Shown here one piece after another: positions 42,601 through 55,070 of a stretch of DNA of 64,000 nt. Numbering within the stretch: position 1 is the first letter of the stretch; each line of letters opens with the position of its first letter. The notes below the pieces were generated by a model that worked only from the letters and a program-made list of their open reading frames with translations, searched no databases and was not told where the DNA came from. Origin of the DNA: Anthopleura xanthogrammica (taxonomy: Eukaryota > Cnidaria > Anthozoa > Actiniaria > Actiniidae); NCBI GenBank assembly GCA_964019055.1, contig OZ025214.1, positions 2,473,501-2,537,500 on the forward strand, read 5' to 3'. Position numbers and translations under genes: made by a program.

Positions 42601-45567
42601 ATCCACTTTTTCATTGTGGTGATTTCATAAAAAAATTGTTACAATTTATTACCTCATTGATAGCATCCACTTTTTCCTCTTTCTTAGATTTTTCATCTGT
42701 TTCCTTATCATCATCAAATATCTTTTCTAATATAAAGAATAATAGAATTCCTGCCAGCACCCAAGAGCCTACAGTAAAGTTAACTGCATGTGGATCATCT
42801 GAAATCAAAGTTAGCACCATGTTATCTTGACACTTGAACCATCAGATCCATTAGATAAATTTATATAATGATATGAGCAGAAAATCTAACTATGGAAAGC
42901 AAAATCCTGACCAAAATTTGAAGTTGAGTTTCTTAGACGTATTGTTTTCAATCTCAAAATAAGGTTTCATCCAGTTTTTCTTCCATTTTTTTTTCAGTTT
43001 CTTGTCCTGTTTCTTGTCCAGTTTCTTGTCCGATTTATTGTCTGGTTTTTTGTCCGTTTTTTTGTCCGTTTTTTTTTTTGTCTGGGTTTTCCCCCTCCAT
43101 AAAAATCAACATGTGAGTTGAGAGTTATAAACTGTATATACATAGAACAACGTGTACCAGTGAAAATGGTCCAAATTGGAAACCTGAGTATGGGTACAGA
43201 ATTTATTCACCCGCTATCCAAAATGGATTTTATGTACTTCAATTTCTTTAGTTTCTCCCATTTCATTCATTTATTTATTTCATCTTTTTTAATAATTTAG
43301 ACATACTTTTCCAAGATTCTATACTTTGAAGTGGTATATATAGTACTGTAATTAAGTAAAAATATTTTCTGGGGGCAGATAAATTACATAAGGTCTCAAA
43401 CTGATTCTATATGTATATATATATATCAAAAGTATAATTAATAACTGTTATCATACAAATTGAAACAATAAGTAACAATACCTCCTTTAGACCATGCCTC
43501 AGGTAGCAAATGCAAGAAAACATCACCTAGGAGACCACCTACTGCAAAGCTCAATAACAATCTCAGATGGTCGGCAGTAACTAGAGAAGAAAAGTTTAAA
43601 CAAATTTTAATAAGCAAGGAACATCTGAAAAGGTGTTAAAGAAATTCATCTAGTTATAGATGCAGAACTTCAAGTTGATAAGATTTTTTTGGTGTTTTAT
43701 TGGGGTTAAACCATGGAGGTTCTAAACCTGACACAAAACTAATAAGAAAAGTAGATATTATTGTGAAAAAATAAGTCTCTGTTTCATTCTTTTACCACCT
43801 GGCATGGATTCAAACCATAGATGTTTTTTTTGTCGGTTCATGAAGAAAAACAACAACAGGCAGATGGGATAAAACTAGCTAATACCATTTATCCATGTTT
43901 TTTCTTTCACATTTTCTTTCCTTTATTAATTTTCATGAAATGCTGATGGACAGTTGTATGTTGAGTCGGGCCGGTAGGGTGAACTTTGGACAGAGGGTGT
44001 ACTAGTCGAGAGTGAGACTGTTAAGTTTTGGATTTTGTATCCTTACTTGTGTGATGTGCCCAAGGCCAATTTCAACAACTGTTTAGAATTTAAATGTTTC
44101 TAACTGTATCTCATGACACTGCCATATACGAGGTTAAGGTGATATTATTATGAATCTTTAAAAACAAATTTTGCTACTAGTTGAAGCGTTTTAGAAGATG
44201 AGTGGGAGGGTGCACTCATCCCCTCCCCTCCCCCTTCCAAGCCTACGGATGAGTGTATCTTTCTTTGTTCCAAGGGTTTTTTTGCCCTTTATTGAAGATG
44301 TCTAGAGAAATGGCAACTGGCTCTTTAAAAAGTTTGTTTACTCAATTTTTTTACAAATATTTTCAAGTAGTTGTAACATGAAATAACGCGTTAAATTTCA
44401 ACTATAAACGACTATTCACGGTCTCAAAATTTCCCTCACGGCACTTTCCAAAAAGCCAAAATGGTCCAAAAAGTCAAAAGATTTTGAAAAGTAATAAGCA
44501 TTTTAAAGAATGAATAAGGATTTAAATTTTTAGCTGGACAAATAAGTACGGGGTAGATTTAAATTACTAACAAATTGAGCAAATAATTTCGAGCTAATAC
44601 GAGTTCAACAACACTTGGGAATTAGTGGGGAATAACTCATGTTTTCACAGTAAACAGCGCTCCGCGTTAGCCATTTAGCTCGACGCTGTTAGGAAGACTG
44701 TAATTTTCTAATAGACTCATCCAAGTGTTTAAAAAATCTATTTATAAATAAGCATTTCTAGACCGGATACTCGATGCCAACAAAGTGAGTGATATATTTT
44801 GGTGATATTTTAACTTGGCGATCATCTACGTTACGACATCTAAGAAGCGATTTTACTCGATTGGTTTTAAAAGCGATTGATCTTTTGAACAAATAAATTA
44901 GACTTGAAAATAAGCTTTTATTGGTGCCTTTCTACTTTTGTAGACAAAATCATAGTATTGATGTACAGCTGGGTAAATTTGACCCTTTTCGGTATCGACA
45001 TCAACTGAGTCGTGAAGCGTGAAAAGAAATCCCAAGGACGACGAAATATGAGATTAAGACTATATAAATGGTAAAAAATACTTATTTAAATAAATGCAAG
45101 AAAAATGCAAAGGTGCTTAGTTCAGACACTTGTCCTAAAAGACAAATAACGTAAAATCACGAAAAAAGGTTAGAAAATATAGAAGTAAACTTCAAAACTT
45201 AACAACGACTTCAAAGAACAAGAATGTGTCGAAATTCCTTAGTAATGTTTTCCACGGAAAGCTTACCTCCTTCTCTCAAAGCATGGCCTGATTCAACGGG
45301 TATAACTAGGAGAGGAAACACTCCACATAAACCCACAAGAATGGTACATGGTATAGAGTAAAGCCAAGCCTCCTTATTCTTTGTAAAGAGACTCGTGAAG
45401 TCAGGTAAGTAGCGACATAACCAACCATTGTTCTCTAGATCTTGGCCAGTCGACTTGGACTTGGAATTCCGTGGCGAAGCTCGATGGATTTTCACTAGGT
45501 TTGTTTCTGTTGAGAGAATGAGGATCAAGAACAGCACAGAGAGAACTGTGCTCTTCTTTATGGCCAT
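39671..45567 (-). CDS. SLC39A13: Zinc transporter ZIP13 (SLC39A13)
   Basis: Ten exons (45567-45267, 43580-43482, 42798-42653, 41591-41388, 40877-40788, 40626-40576, 40322-40260, 40153-40093, 39948-39849, 39743-39671) give about 395 residues. ZIP13 moves zinc out of Golgi or vesicle stores. A hydrophobic signal-like start is followed by TM segments containing [37 protein letters not shown] and [18 protein letters not shown] His/Lys/Glu-rich loop (about residues 180-250) precedes the metal-site helices [16 protein letters not shown] and [17 protein letters not shown]. The final helices have [26 protein letters not shown] marks the ZIP7/ZIP13 branch; the match to ZIP13 is best ([16 protein letters not shown]). 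Two perfect X-box palindromes sit in intron 4. Confidence 0.93.
40967..41152. mobile_element. Fold-back element in SLC39A13 intron 4
   Basis: It runs from TTACAGTACGAATTGAAAAA to TTTTTTGATTCACACTGTAA. The inner GTGGGCACCTAGAAATATT pairs with AATATTTCTAGGTGCCCAT. Confidence 0.7.
41208..41335. promoter_or_regulatory. Two palindromic X-boxes (RFX sites)
   Basis: GTTACCATGGCAAC at 41208-41221 and GTTGCCATGGCAAC at 41322-41335. Both fit the RFX consensus GTNRCC-AT-RGYAAC. They lie in SLC39A13 intron 4. Confidence 0.5.
41698..41825. mobile_element. MITE family C, copy 4
   Basis: It starts CTATAGACCCCTTAATTTGC. The inner TCAATTTGGGGGACAAAACA pairs with TTTTGCCCTCCAAATTGAG. The right end is degenerate. 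Confidence 0.7.
41917..42090. mobile_element. MITE family F
   Basis: The left arm TTCAAAATAATGGCTAGTCA pairs with the right arm GACCAGCCGTTATTTTGAG. Several ACTGG / TGACC words lie between them. A partial relative (CAAATAATGGCCAGTCAGTC) is at about 21081. Confidence 0.65.
43000..43085. repeat. TTTCTTGTCCAG minisatellite
   Basis: Six or so degenerate units of TTTCTTGTCC-N2 in SLC39A13 intron 2, ending in a T run. Confidence 0.85.
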
Positions 45568-48081
45568 AGTGGTTGAGTGAGATGTGTCATTGAGTGATCG
45601 TCGTGGTATTGATGGTCAACCCCCACTATATATCCTACATCCTGTTGGAACATGAAAACACATGCAAATCACTTTATATAAAACACTGCGACTGAGCCCG
45701 TCACTGACCAGCGGTTATCACAATAATAAATAAAAATAAAACGAAAAAAATCTCATTTTTTTCGTTCATTCTTCTTAAAAGTCTATTCAAACCGGCCTTT
45801 AGACAGTGACCACTTTCGTCATTATTTTCATTTAGGACCGAAAAAGCATAAAATAAAAAGAAATATTGATTAGCATGTTGTAGTTGAGATAAAAAACGCA
45901 GTGTTGCGCGGGGGTGTAAAAAGGTTAAGAAAAAATCTAAATAACCGAATCAGCACCAAAGCTATATATAAATCAGAATTATAAAGTAGATCCTCCTGGT
46001 CTCGATCAGTAACGAATATTATATCAAATGCCTTTTTTCTTTAGTTCAATTAGTTTTCCATGTAATAACAGATGTTTCTCTGTAATACACGTAGTGATAA
46101 TGCGTCTTTTGATCGTCGAAAATCAAATATTGACTCATTTTAGGGAACTTGGTACTCGTTTCGAACTTCTGTTTACCTTCTTTTATTTCAGTGAATCAGG
46201 TGAAAGACAGTTCAGTTCTTAAAGCTATCTTTTGAATTTAAAAAGACATTCAACTAATTGTGAAGATGAATTAAATTCTGAAATTTATGCAAAAATAGGT
46301 TTCGCTTTTTTCAGCTGTTTTCTTGTTTTTCATCTTCTTTTTCGCCTAAATTCGAGAACAAAGTGACGTCTTTCTTTTCCTTTTGTCGGTGTAGTATTTG
46401 TTTTCCTTACTAGTATGTATCTCCGGAAATTTCTTATAAAAAATATAATCTTATTTTTTGTCTGCTGTCTTCGTTTGGTTTATTTTTGACTTCAAATAAT
46501 ATAATACAAGCAAGGCGTTTTGGGGCAGCTTGCCCTCTCGTTTTCTTTTTCTTTTGCGACTTTTTAATTGAAATTTATAAAAGTAAAAATATCAGCGGAC
46601 TGAACTGAAATTGAAGCCTCAGATTCTCGCTCCTTTATTTTTCTTTTCGTTTTTTTGTTCTTTCCTCCAATTTAATTTAATTTTTTTCTATCTTTTTTTT
46701 TTCTTTGGCCATTATGTCTCCTGTCTCGTTTTCCGTATTCCTTGTATCTAACCCGTCTTTTGTTTTCTCATCTTATAGTGTTCGTCGTAAAGACAGCCGG
46801 CCAACACTAATCATAATTTCGTCATGTTTTTCAAGCAGAAGCAGAGATCACGGATCTATTACCACTAGTCTACCCATTACCACTAGTCTACCCATTACCA
46901 CTACTCAATAACAGCTCTCTCAACCCCAAACATATTAATGGTTTATTTACTTTACTTCAGTAAATTTTGTGCAATATTTGCTTATACACCCGACTTCACA
47001 ATCTAAACTTTAAATCTGATGTGTTTTTTAATAGCCAGTGGGATTTTAGACATCCTCAAAATTTACACAGCCTTAGCTGAAGTATTTTTCTATTTTTGGT
47101 TACGTAACAACATGATACTCTTAAAACTGGGTCAGGAGAAAGCTCCAGAACCCAGCTGGGCTCACGGGGTTTCCAATACGTAGATTTGATGATCGAGTGT
47201 ACTTTGCTCATCCGCTGGGAGCTCACGTGCTGTTTGCTTTTAGTAATGCTGTGAAAATCCCAGAATCAGGGACTTATCTTTGTCGATTATATATCTAAAT
47301 CCATAAAGCTTTTTATTTTCTTCTAATTCGAAAAAAGGAAGACAACTTATAGGTATAGCAGAGCTTCAAAAAATACGCTGGCGAGTCTTAGATTACGTAA
47401 GACTCTGTTAAAATACTGTTTCAGTACCTGACCTCTTGACTGTTTAACGGTATTTAGAACGTGTTTCAACTGATCTCACCCCAGGGAAAGAATCGGACAG
47501 GAGAAATACAGACTTAATGGTCTTATATCCCTCGCTAATTAAAATTCAATCAACAGTATTTGCGCGCGGCAAGATAACAAGGGGAAATCACTTTGAAGGG
47601 TTTTAAAGATCTTCTTATTTTCGAAGCTATTAGTGGAAGAGGGGGAGAGGAAATTCTTATTCTCAATTGATTTTTGAAAATTTTTGAATTAAGATAATAA
47701 ATAGTAGATAGGATGAATCTTTATCGCAGCGTTTGTTGAACTTAAGCGCCTTTTTACCGCAATCATCCTTAGGTTCCTAAGCTCTTAAGATGCTGCACTC
47801 TTCGAATTCGTGTTTTCGACGACCAGCCTGGCCCTCATCAGCGGGGATGGTCACAGATGCCGCACATATGCCGCACATGTATGAAATAAAAAGTTTATTA
47901 ATCTCAAGGTGCTGGATACAAACTAAAGGAACAAAGGATTCGCCTATAATTGAAATCAGTAAACGCATCCTAGCAACCTGCATTGAAAAAATACGACTTC
48001 TTTTCAAGTTAAAAACTTCGTTTATTTTTGCATTATCCGTACATAGTTACTCTAAATATTGATTTAATATTGAACTTAATA
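45568..48081. other. Intergenic region, SLC39A13 5' side to SMYD5 3' end
   Basis: About 2.5 kb without a gene that I can support. Short open frames (for example around 46700-46910 and 47777-48062) lack family resemblance. ATTACCACTAGTCTACCC is repeated at about 46858-46905. The first 100 bases are probably SLC39A13 promoter and leader. Confidence 0.5.
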
Positions 48082-51000
48082 TTACATCTCTTCATCATCA
48101 TCATCTTCTTCTTCTTCTTCACTTGACGTCACGTCAGGGTCGTTTGCTTCAAGCTCGCACTTTGCGCAAGCGCAGTTGAAAATATAATTTTCTCTGTGAG
48201 AAAAAATAATAATGATCCGTATGTAAAATGTCGAGATCTCTCACACCTCCCTACTTACCATTAAATACAAATTACATAGGAATAAAGTTGTAATTTTCTT
48301 GATTATTACCATCTTACCGTCTTCGTTAAGAGGTTAAAAGGCTGAATAAAATAAGTAGAAATTGTAAAAACACCTACCTTAAGAATTTTTGCCTACTATG
48401 TCGACTTCTCTCTCTTTGACATTCATCTAAATAACTTATATAAATTTCCTTTGGGATAAAAGAAAAAAATTAAAATGGGTCAAAATTTATTATCATTTAA
48501 TTAACATTATCACCCTGGGGCAACACCATCATCACCTCAACTCCATATATCACTATTCTTGGGGTATATGTTACGTCACTAGCCACTATATTGGTTGACT
48601 ATACAAAGGATTCCTCATTAGCCTCTCTTGTTGTATCAAGTAGACTGACGGCTGTTTTATTGTTATTTATATCTCAAGGGGTTTTGAGTCACGTGGTTGC
48701 ACCCTTAAGGTAAGAATACTGACTGGAAAAAGATTATCACCAATAATAATAAAATCTCTTTTACCTCTCCCTCTTGTATGTCTTGTAAAGCCTCTAGGAC
48801 CAGTGTTGAGTCATTGTATGGGAATGTAACTTCTGCATTTGGTACACAGTTGTGATTACCTAAGGTTAAACAATAAATTAGATAGTAAATATACTGGAAA
48901 TATAAATCCTAGGATTCCCCTAAGAAGCTCATTACATGCAGTAATAGTAGATATAGTAGATATCAGATTTACTCTCCATTGCCTTCAAGTAGAGGCAATT
49001 GGGTCAACAATACAGTAAATGTATAAGCCAGTTCAAAGTTTAAGAATCGTTTTCAGTGCACATGAGATTTTATCCCGAATTTCTCACCTTCTTTTGTTTA
49101 AACCTTGTTTTGTTTTTAGTTAAACAAAAGAAGGTGAGAAATTCGGGATAAAATCGCATGTGCACTGATAACGATTCTTAAACTTTGAACTGGCTTATAG
49201 ATGCATGCTCATTTAGGAAACTGCTGGGCCATAGGCTCAACTGCAATAAACATCGCGATAAACATTATCACACCTTATAGTACCATGATAGTGCAACAGG
49301 AATCGGTTATCCAAAGTCATATGAAATCTATTAAAACTTTGTTATTTCCTTATATAAATTACTTACAACAGCTTTGCAAGGTATATAGTCCTGCTCCCTC
49401 ACAGTTTAAAAACTGACCAGATACTTTGTCTATTTCTTCATACAGATCATCCAAAAACAGATCAACAGCTTGTCGTTCATCCTCTGTCATAGTTGTCATA
49501 TTTTCTAGCTTTTTCACATAAACACTAAGAGAACTTGTACCAATGCCCTGTCCATTTGTACCAATCAGTGCAAAGAGAGACTGAAAACCCTCTGGAGTAA
49601 ACCACTAGATTACAAAGGAAAAATATAAACATAAGAAATTCAAATCCAGAATGAAACATTACACTTACATTACACTACTTGGTCACCACTTGCTAACCAT
49701 TATCAATGACTCACCATACAAGTTATGACCAACCACTTCCTGCTATTGCAATCCATTTATCGACCATTAGCATCCTACTGGAACTGAAACCCTGGAACTC
49801 CACACACTTTTTTACAAATATCCTACTGACACCCTTCTAGCACCCTTACCAGAATCCTATGGACACCCTACCAGCACCCTTACCAGAATCCTATGGACAC
49901 CCTACCAGCACCCTTACCAGAATCCTACTGACACCCTACCAGCACCCTTACCAGAATCCTACTGACACCCTACCAGCACCCTTACCAGAATCCTACTGAC
50001 ACCCTACCAGCACCCTTACCAGAATCCTATGGACACCCTACCAGCACCCTTACCAGAATCCTACTGACACCCTACCAGCACCCTTACCAGAATCCTCATG
50101 ACATCCTTCCAGCACCCTTACCAGAATCCTACTGACACCCTACAAGCACCCTTACCAGAATCCTATGGACACCCTACCAGCACCCTTAGCAGAATCCTAC
50201 TGACACCCTACCAGCACCCTTACCAGAATCCTATGGATACCCTACCAACACCCTATCAACACCCTTACCAACATCCTACTGACAGCCAACTGACAGTTAC
50301 ATTCTTTACTACCTAGTATTACCCATAATATTTTGATATATCTAAATGTTTTCAAATTTTCAATCATGGGAAAATTAACTTACCTGTTCTAATTTTTCAT
50401 CGTAAAGGGCTTCAGCTAATAGAAGTCGGAGCATATCTAATTGTTCCTTAGATGAAAAGAGTAAGCAAATAAGGATAATCTTGGATAATGAGAAATGAAC
50501 ACTGACAGCTGAAATTACGAAACTATAGAAATCCATTTGGATTATGTTATGTCATGCCATGTACATGCCGTAAGGCCTGGTTGTCACTAGCGATACAAAC
50601 TGACACAAGCATAAGCCAGGCACAAACCAATGCAAGAAAAACAAAATCTTCTGTTCTCTTGCCTTTGCGTTTGTGCTTGCGTTGCTTCTTTTTATAGTGA
50701 GAACATGCACTAGCTTGGAGTTGCGTCTGCTTGCATCAGCTTGTGTCACTAGTGAGAACCAGGCTTTTAAAATCTCAACAAAATTCTATGTAACATGGTA
50801 TCATTTAGATTATAATTACATGTATAATATCAGTCTACCTGAAATTTTGGCCCAAGAATTTTGTGTGCAATTTGCTCTTTTGTGTTAACAACTGAATGAC
50901 AAAAATTATTGAAGGTTTCCAATGCCAGTTTGCTATCTGATGCCTGAAAGTAAGGTAACAGAAACAAATAAATAACATTCATTTCATTCTTGTAGACAGT

Positions 51001-52645
51001 CTTATTTGAAGTCAAACTTGATTTGGTTAGACACGATGGAAAAAAGAAGTCTATATTTGTGGTCTCAAAATATGTATGCTTTTTTTAACCTTTATACTCT
51101 TAATCCCTTTGTAAACAAGGGCATATATAGAAGAGAAAGTATGTGTAATTCACACATAGGTAGTTTAATAATCATCCAGACACTAGTCTGCAGTGCTGGT
51201 AACTTACCTGAAGAACTGTTGCAATCATTCTTGCAAGAAGCATTATGTTTGCTGTTTCTGGGGGATAATGCATTGTTCTATGAAAGAAAGGATTGTCTTA
51301 AATTAGTTATGTTTTTAAGTTAGGGTTAAATTTTGCATGTATATACCCTATCCATAATTCCTTGGAGAACTGGAAGGTGACTCATCCTTAAGCATGGACC
51401 TTCAAGCAGCCCCGAAGAGCACAAACAATGATGGTCCCGCCTCACCTCATAGCAATAAAGACGGAGGGAACAAACTTGAATAAAGTCACTATTTCAAGTT
51501 ACAGTATAGTGAGGCAGTTGGCCTTGATTTTATGCTTTGATGTAAGAAATACAAACAGGATTTATAGATAAGCCCTCATATAAGGTATTGTAATAAAATA
51601 GACATGATAAGTTGCTTACTTCCACGCCTCCTGTAGTTTGACTAATGGATGGTCAGGATCCTCTTCAGCATGTCCAAGGCAGAGCCTACTATGAAATTGA
51701 TCAAAAGCAGATTGTCTACATGCTTCCGAGCAGTATGCTATCTATGTATGGGAGACAAAAATATAAAAAAAATTCAAAAAATAATGATCAATGCTAGAGA
51801 GCTTTCAGTCATAGGAGTATAGGGGTGAGAAAGATTTTGGGGACGGGACTTACATAACTTTTGACATTTCTACTAATCATAAAGTGGGGGGGGGGGGTAA
51901 AATTTTTAGAGGCAACAAGCAAATTTTGCAGATGTCTCAAAGTCCTCTGGCAAATAACAGCCTCTTACTAGATAATCTTCTCCCCTTTTACATTAATTCA
52001 TATTTACAAGCACTGAAAGAATCATTGTTTATTTGCATAAAGTCACTGGGACACCAATCAGTAACAGAATCTTGGGCTACCTGTGGCAAACCTCTAAAAT
52101 GCACTAGATTTTATCTTTAATATTGATAAATAAAAACTTCTTTCTGACATTATTAATTGATTGGTGAAAGCATTTCAAATGAGATTCTCTTTGCTTTAGG
52201 TAGATTTACTATGTACCCATGAATGAAACGTCATTCCTGGTGGACTGGTAGACCGCATTTACATATGCATAATAAAATAACTTGCCTGGCATCGAGGACA
52301 AACGACAACCACTTTCTGTGACTTTAACATCTCGCAACACTGCTCGTTGTAAGGCAAAACTAGAGTATGGTTCCCACAAAGCCTTCGTGCCATGTCTTGG
52401 GCAGGCTCTAAAGACTTCAGGCAGTTATCACACGAAAGGTATTTGTACGCTGCGTTCCATAAAAATTGCACACAAACTAGAGGTTTTTCTTTAAAAACTG
52501 TATCTCCTTTTGAAAATGTTTTCCTTGCATATAGGGCTTTTCCCTTTAAACCACCCGTTTGCTTCACAAAGACTCCAGAACTATCGCATGGACTTCCTTG
52601 TAGATATGTTTTTCCATGTGTTTGAGTTTGAGAGACGGCCGCCAT
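48082..52645 (-). CDS. SMYD5: SMYD5 SET/MYND protein lysine methyltransferase
   Basis: Nine exons (52645-52286, 51741-51620, 51277-51208, 50943-50839, 50446-50384, 49604-49367, 48859-48765, 48448-48378, 48193-48082) give about 411 residues (human 418). SMYD5 is a SET-domain methyltransferase; histone and ribosomal-protein substrates have been reported. Seen in order: [17 protein letters not shown] (SET start), [20 protein letters not shown] and [15 protein letters not shown] (MYND zinc residues), [30 protein letters not shown], the catalytic-core [20 protein letters not shown] (NHSC in human), [19 protein letters not shown], a post-SET Cys cluster, and the family's acidic tail ([11 protein letters not shown]). 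Intron 1 uses a GC donor at 52285-52284; both flanking exons are clearly coding. Confidence 0.95.
49020..49199. mobile_element. Near-perfect long hairpin in SMYD5 intron
   Basis: Arms of about 75 bases (from ATAAGCCAGTTCAAAGTTTA to its complement ending TTGAACTGGCTTAT) around a short T-rich loop. The arms are almost identical, suggesting a young insertion. Confidence 0.85.
49815..50290. repeat. 34-bp minisatellite
   Basis: About 13-14 head-to-tail copies of a unit with CACCCTACCAGCACCCTTAC then CAGAATCCTACTGA. It is in SMYD5 intron 5. There are no spacers. Confidence 0.95.
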
Positions 52646-53339
52646 TTTGTTTTAACCTTTTAAACACAGGGAACCCAAAAGTAGAAACTGTTGAAGAGCT
52701 AGAGCGCTCGCGTCTCGCGTCAACTAAGGTCGTGGCGGGAAAGCTGCGGACAAGTAAATCTACTAAACTTCGAGGATGAATTTTACTTCAAAATAAGGTT
52801 GAGTTTTGCAGCGTTTTGCTAATAGATTTATATCGAAAAGATTTCCTTGCATGCTACCTTTTGTTCGTGAATTTTATCGAATTTTATCTGAAATGATATT
52901 GTTTCAATGTTAACACAGGGAACCCAAAACTAAAAACTTGTAGCGCGCGCGTCAAAATTATGGCGGGAAATCGGCTGGAAAGTGCAGCTTTTCTTGTTCT
53001 TGTAAACTACGGTTTCGACGTGACGATATTTTTTCTTTAGCATAAAGTTGCGTTTTTCTACTGCTTTTATATCTTGCTGGCTCCGCTTTCTTTGTTTTAA
53101 ATTCTTTAGTAATTACTTCATTTGCGAAGTTACGGAAATTAAGTGTCCAATAGAAGAATTAACTTGGATAATAAGCTTGAATGTCTACAGCTCTTTTCTA
53201 CATGGACTGGTGAGTAAGCTTACGTATTTTTGTGTTAAATAGCGAATTTTTTTGTCATTAATTTTTTTTTTCCTTACACGATTAGGGATAATAACAGAAT
53301 ACCATATTCCAGACCTCCCAAGTTGCCACTCGCAGCAAA
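52646..53339. promoter_or_regulatory. Divergent SMYD5 promoter with duplicated E2F-like module
   Basis: Two copies of a module (52663-52752 and 52908-52985). Each starts AACACAGGGAACCCAAAA and ends in a GTGGCGGGAAA or ATGGCGGGAAA E2F-type motif after a CpG-rich block. No gene inside. Confidence 0.5.
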
Positions 53340-53662
53340 ATGGTAAGAGGTGATTTGTTTATTCCTCCATCATTCAAATGTTTCTTCGTGTTTTCTTAAT
53401 TCAAATCATCTTCTTGCAGTTTTCAGAAGCTTATAGAAAACTCAAGGCGCGTTTCACCAAGAAAATTCCGAAGCGATGGGCAGAAAGGTTTAACCAACCA
53501 GAAAAGTTATTGTTCTCTTCAAATCTCAATCAAAAAGCCTTGCTCAGAAAACCATACTGCCGGCGTCACGATGAAAAAGGGACAGAAAAGAAAACTATTT
53601 TCATCCTTCCCAGGCAAGTATTAAAAAAGAATCTTACGAACCCCCTTCAGAAGTCATACTGA
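53340..53662 (+). CDS. Unresolved small coding piece
   Basis: An ATG at 53340 directly followed by a GTAAGA donor joins a second exon at 53420 (acceptor TTCTTGCAG). It encodes about 80 residues if read to the stop at 53660-53662: basic, with KARFTKKIPKRWAERFNQPE and LRKPYCRRHDEKG. A GC-type donor (CAG then GCAAGT) at 53613-53614 could instead end the exon. I cannot join it in frame to the 54.3 kb piece without another exon. Family not recognised. It is head-to-head with SMYD5. Confidence 0.4.
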
Positions 53663-54164
53663 ATTTGAAATAGTGAAAATAGAGAAAAATTCTCAAATTT
53701 CTGAGTTTCAGAAAAAGTATCAGACGGCTCTAGTCTGACTTTTTTTTCGGGATCTAGCAGGGGCGGGGTTAAGAGTTGGGGGGCCAGAAAAGGCGATTCA
53801 CAGGCACACTGTGCTATAAGCTAGGTTATCAACCAAGAGAGTGAGTACGTTTAAATTAGTACGTCTATCTCTCGTTCCCTCAATATTCAAGCCTTTTGCT
53901 GCATAATAATGAAAGCTTCGTATCAAGGGTTTTCATTTTTCAGGGCGTTGGGGAGTAAGAAAGTTTGAAAAAATGTTTGGAGAGGTTACATCGTTGAGAA
54001 ATGCTTCTTTTTTGAAGGGATATCAATATTTGAAAAAAACTGTATTAGGGGGTTTCAAAACACTGGTCTCGGACGGGCGATAAAAATACGGGTGATCACG
54101 TGATATTTTATGACACAAAGCAGGGCCGACCCGGCCTTGAACGTCCTAATGAATGAAATCCCTC

Positions 54165-54245
54165 TCACTCTCGACCCCAGAGCCCTGCCATTCTTTTTCG
54201 TCGAGCATGCGCAGTAAGAATGGCAGGGCTCTGGAATCTAGAGTG
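54165..54245. repeat. Short inverted repeat
   Basis: CCAGAGCCCTGCCATTCTT and AAGAATGGCAGGGCTCTGG flank a loop with GAGCATGCGCAG. Confidence 0.7.
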
Positions 54246-54258
54246 AATCCCTCTTTGA

Positions 54259-54669
54259 ATGACAAATACAGGAAAAGTGGAGTTCCCAGACGACCTCAAT
54301 CAGCATTTTAACAACGGTTCCATCAATTTGAAAGAAGATAGAGACCAGTTAGTCCCAACCATGGCAAACTTATCAGATGTGATCCAAAGTTGTGGGAATG
54401 GAAATGACATGCTGGGATTTTTTGACAATAACACAAAACAAGAGCAAAGAGAGATTCAACACAAGATAATGACTCCTCAGACGCCAATGAGAAGAGTACC
54501 AAACTCTACAGGAGGTTTGGGATCTGATTTTTCAGGCCTTCGTTCTTGTGTCGTGCCAGAAACTCCTCTTCGAGTTCTCGAGAATCAAGAATATGATAAT
54601 CGAATATTTCGTGTTCCAGAAACACCAAAAATAGATATTTCAAAAGTCCCCTTTTCTACAACGTTGTAG
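54259..54669 (+). CDS. Unrecognised protein or 3' exon with Thr-Pro motifs
   Basis: An open frame of up to 136 residues. A stop codon sits directly before the first ATG, so it is either a separate single-exon gene or a 3' exon beginning near 54269 (acceptor AATACAG). The protein is hydrophilic, with TPQTPMRRVP, VVPETPLRV and RVPETPKID, i.e. repeated Thr-Pro sites. I do not recognise the family. It may be the 3' end of the gene starting at 53340, but the phases do not match directly. Confidence 0.4.
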   Translation: MTNTGKVEFPDDLNQHFNNGSINLKEDRDQLVPTMANLSDVIQSCGNGNDMLGFFDNNTKQEQREIQHKIMTPQTPMRRVPNSTGGLGSDFSGLRSCVVPETPLRVLENQEYDNRIFRVPETPKIDISKVPFSTTL

Positions 54670-55070
54670 TTTCTAAATCGAAAAAGCTGAAAATATAACT
54701 AATAATTATTTTTGCGTTCTTGGACTAGTAGCAAATTCGTTTTGCATTATTGCATGAAAGTCTCACTACTGGAAGTAGAGTAAATAATAACTATATTTAC
54801 GTGTCTAGGTATTTAGTTTATACAACTAATTGGAGACACTAATGACTCCTCAGACGCCAGTTGGAACTTAATCCACAAACAAACAACAAATTCAGAAGTG
54901 TTTAATTGAAAATTTCTAACAGTAAAAATGCATCAAGATGATATTTCAGTTATGTATAATTTTTAGACAAGTGTGTTTACGTACGCTACTCCTGTCTATA
55001 AAACTAGAAAAAAGTTATAGGTGCATGCTGTCAGAACTACCCAACGAATGGGTACACTTGCTTGTAACAT

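Noticed and set aside
47777..48062. Open frames on both strands near the SMYD5 3' end
   Set aside because: No recognisable domain or splice context. Possibly an old repeat fragment.
49815..50290. Second regular array
   Set aside because: Same reasoning: a 34-bp tandem minisatellite without spacers.
53613..54269. Direct splice from the GC donor at 53614 to the acceptor at 54268
   Set aside because: The joined phase puts a stop 14 codons into the second exon.
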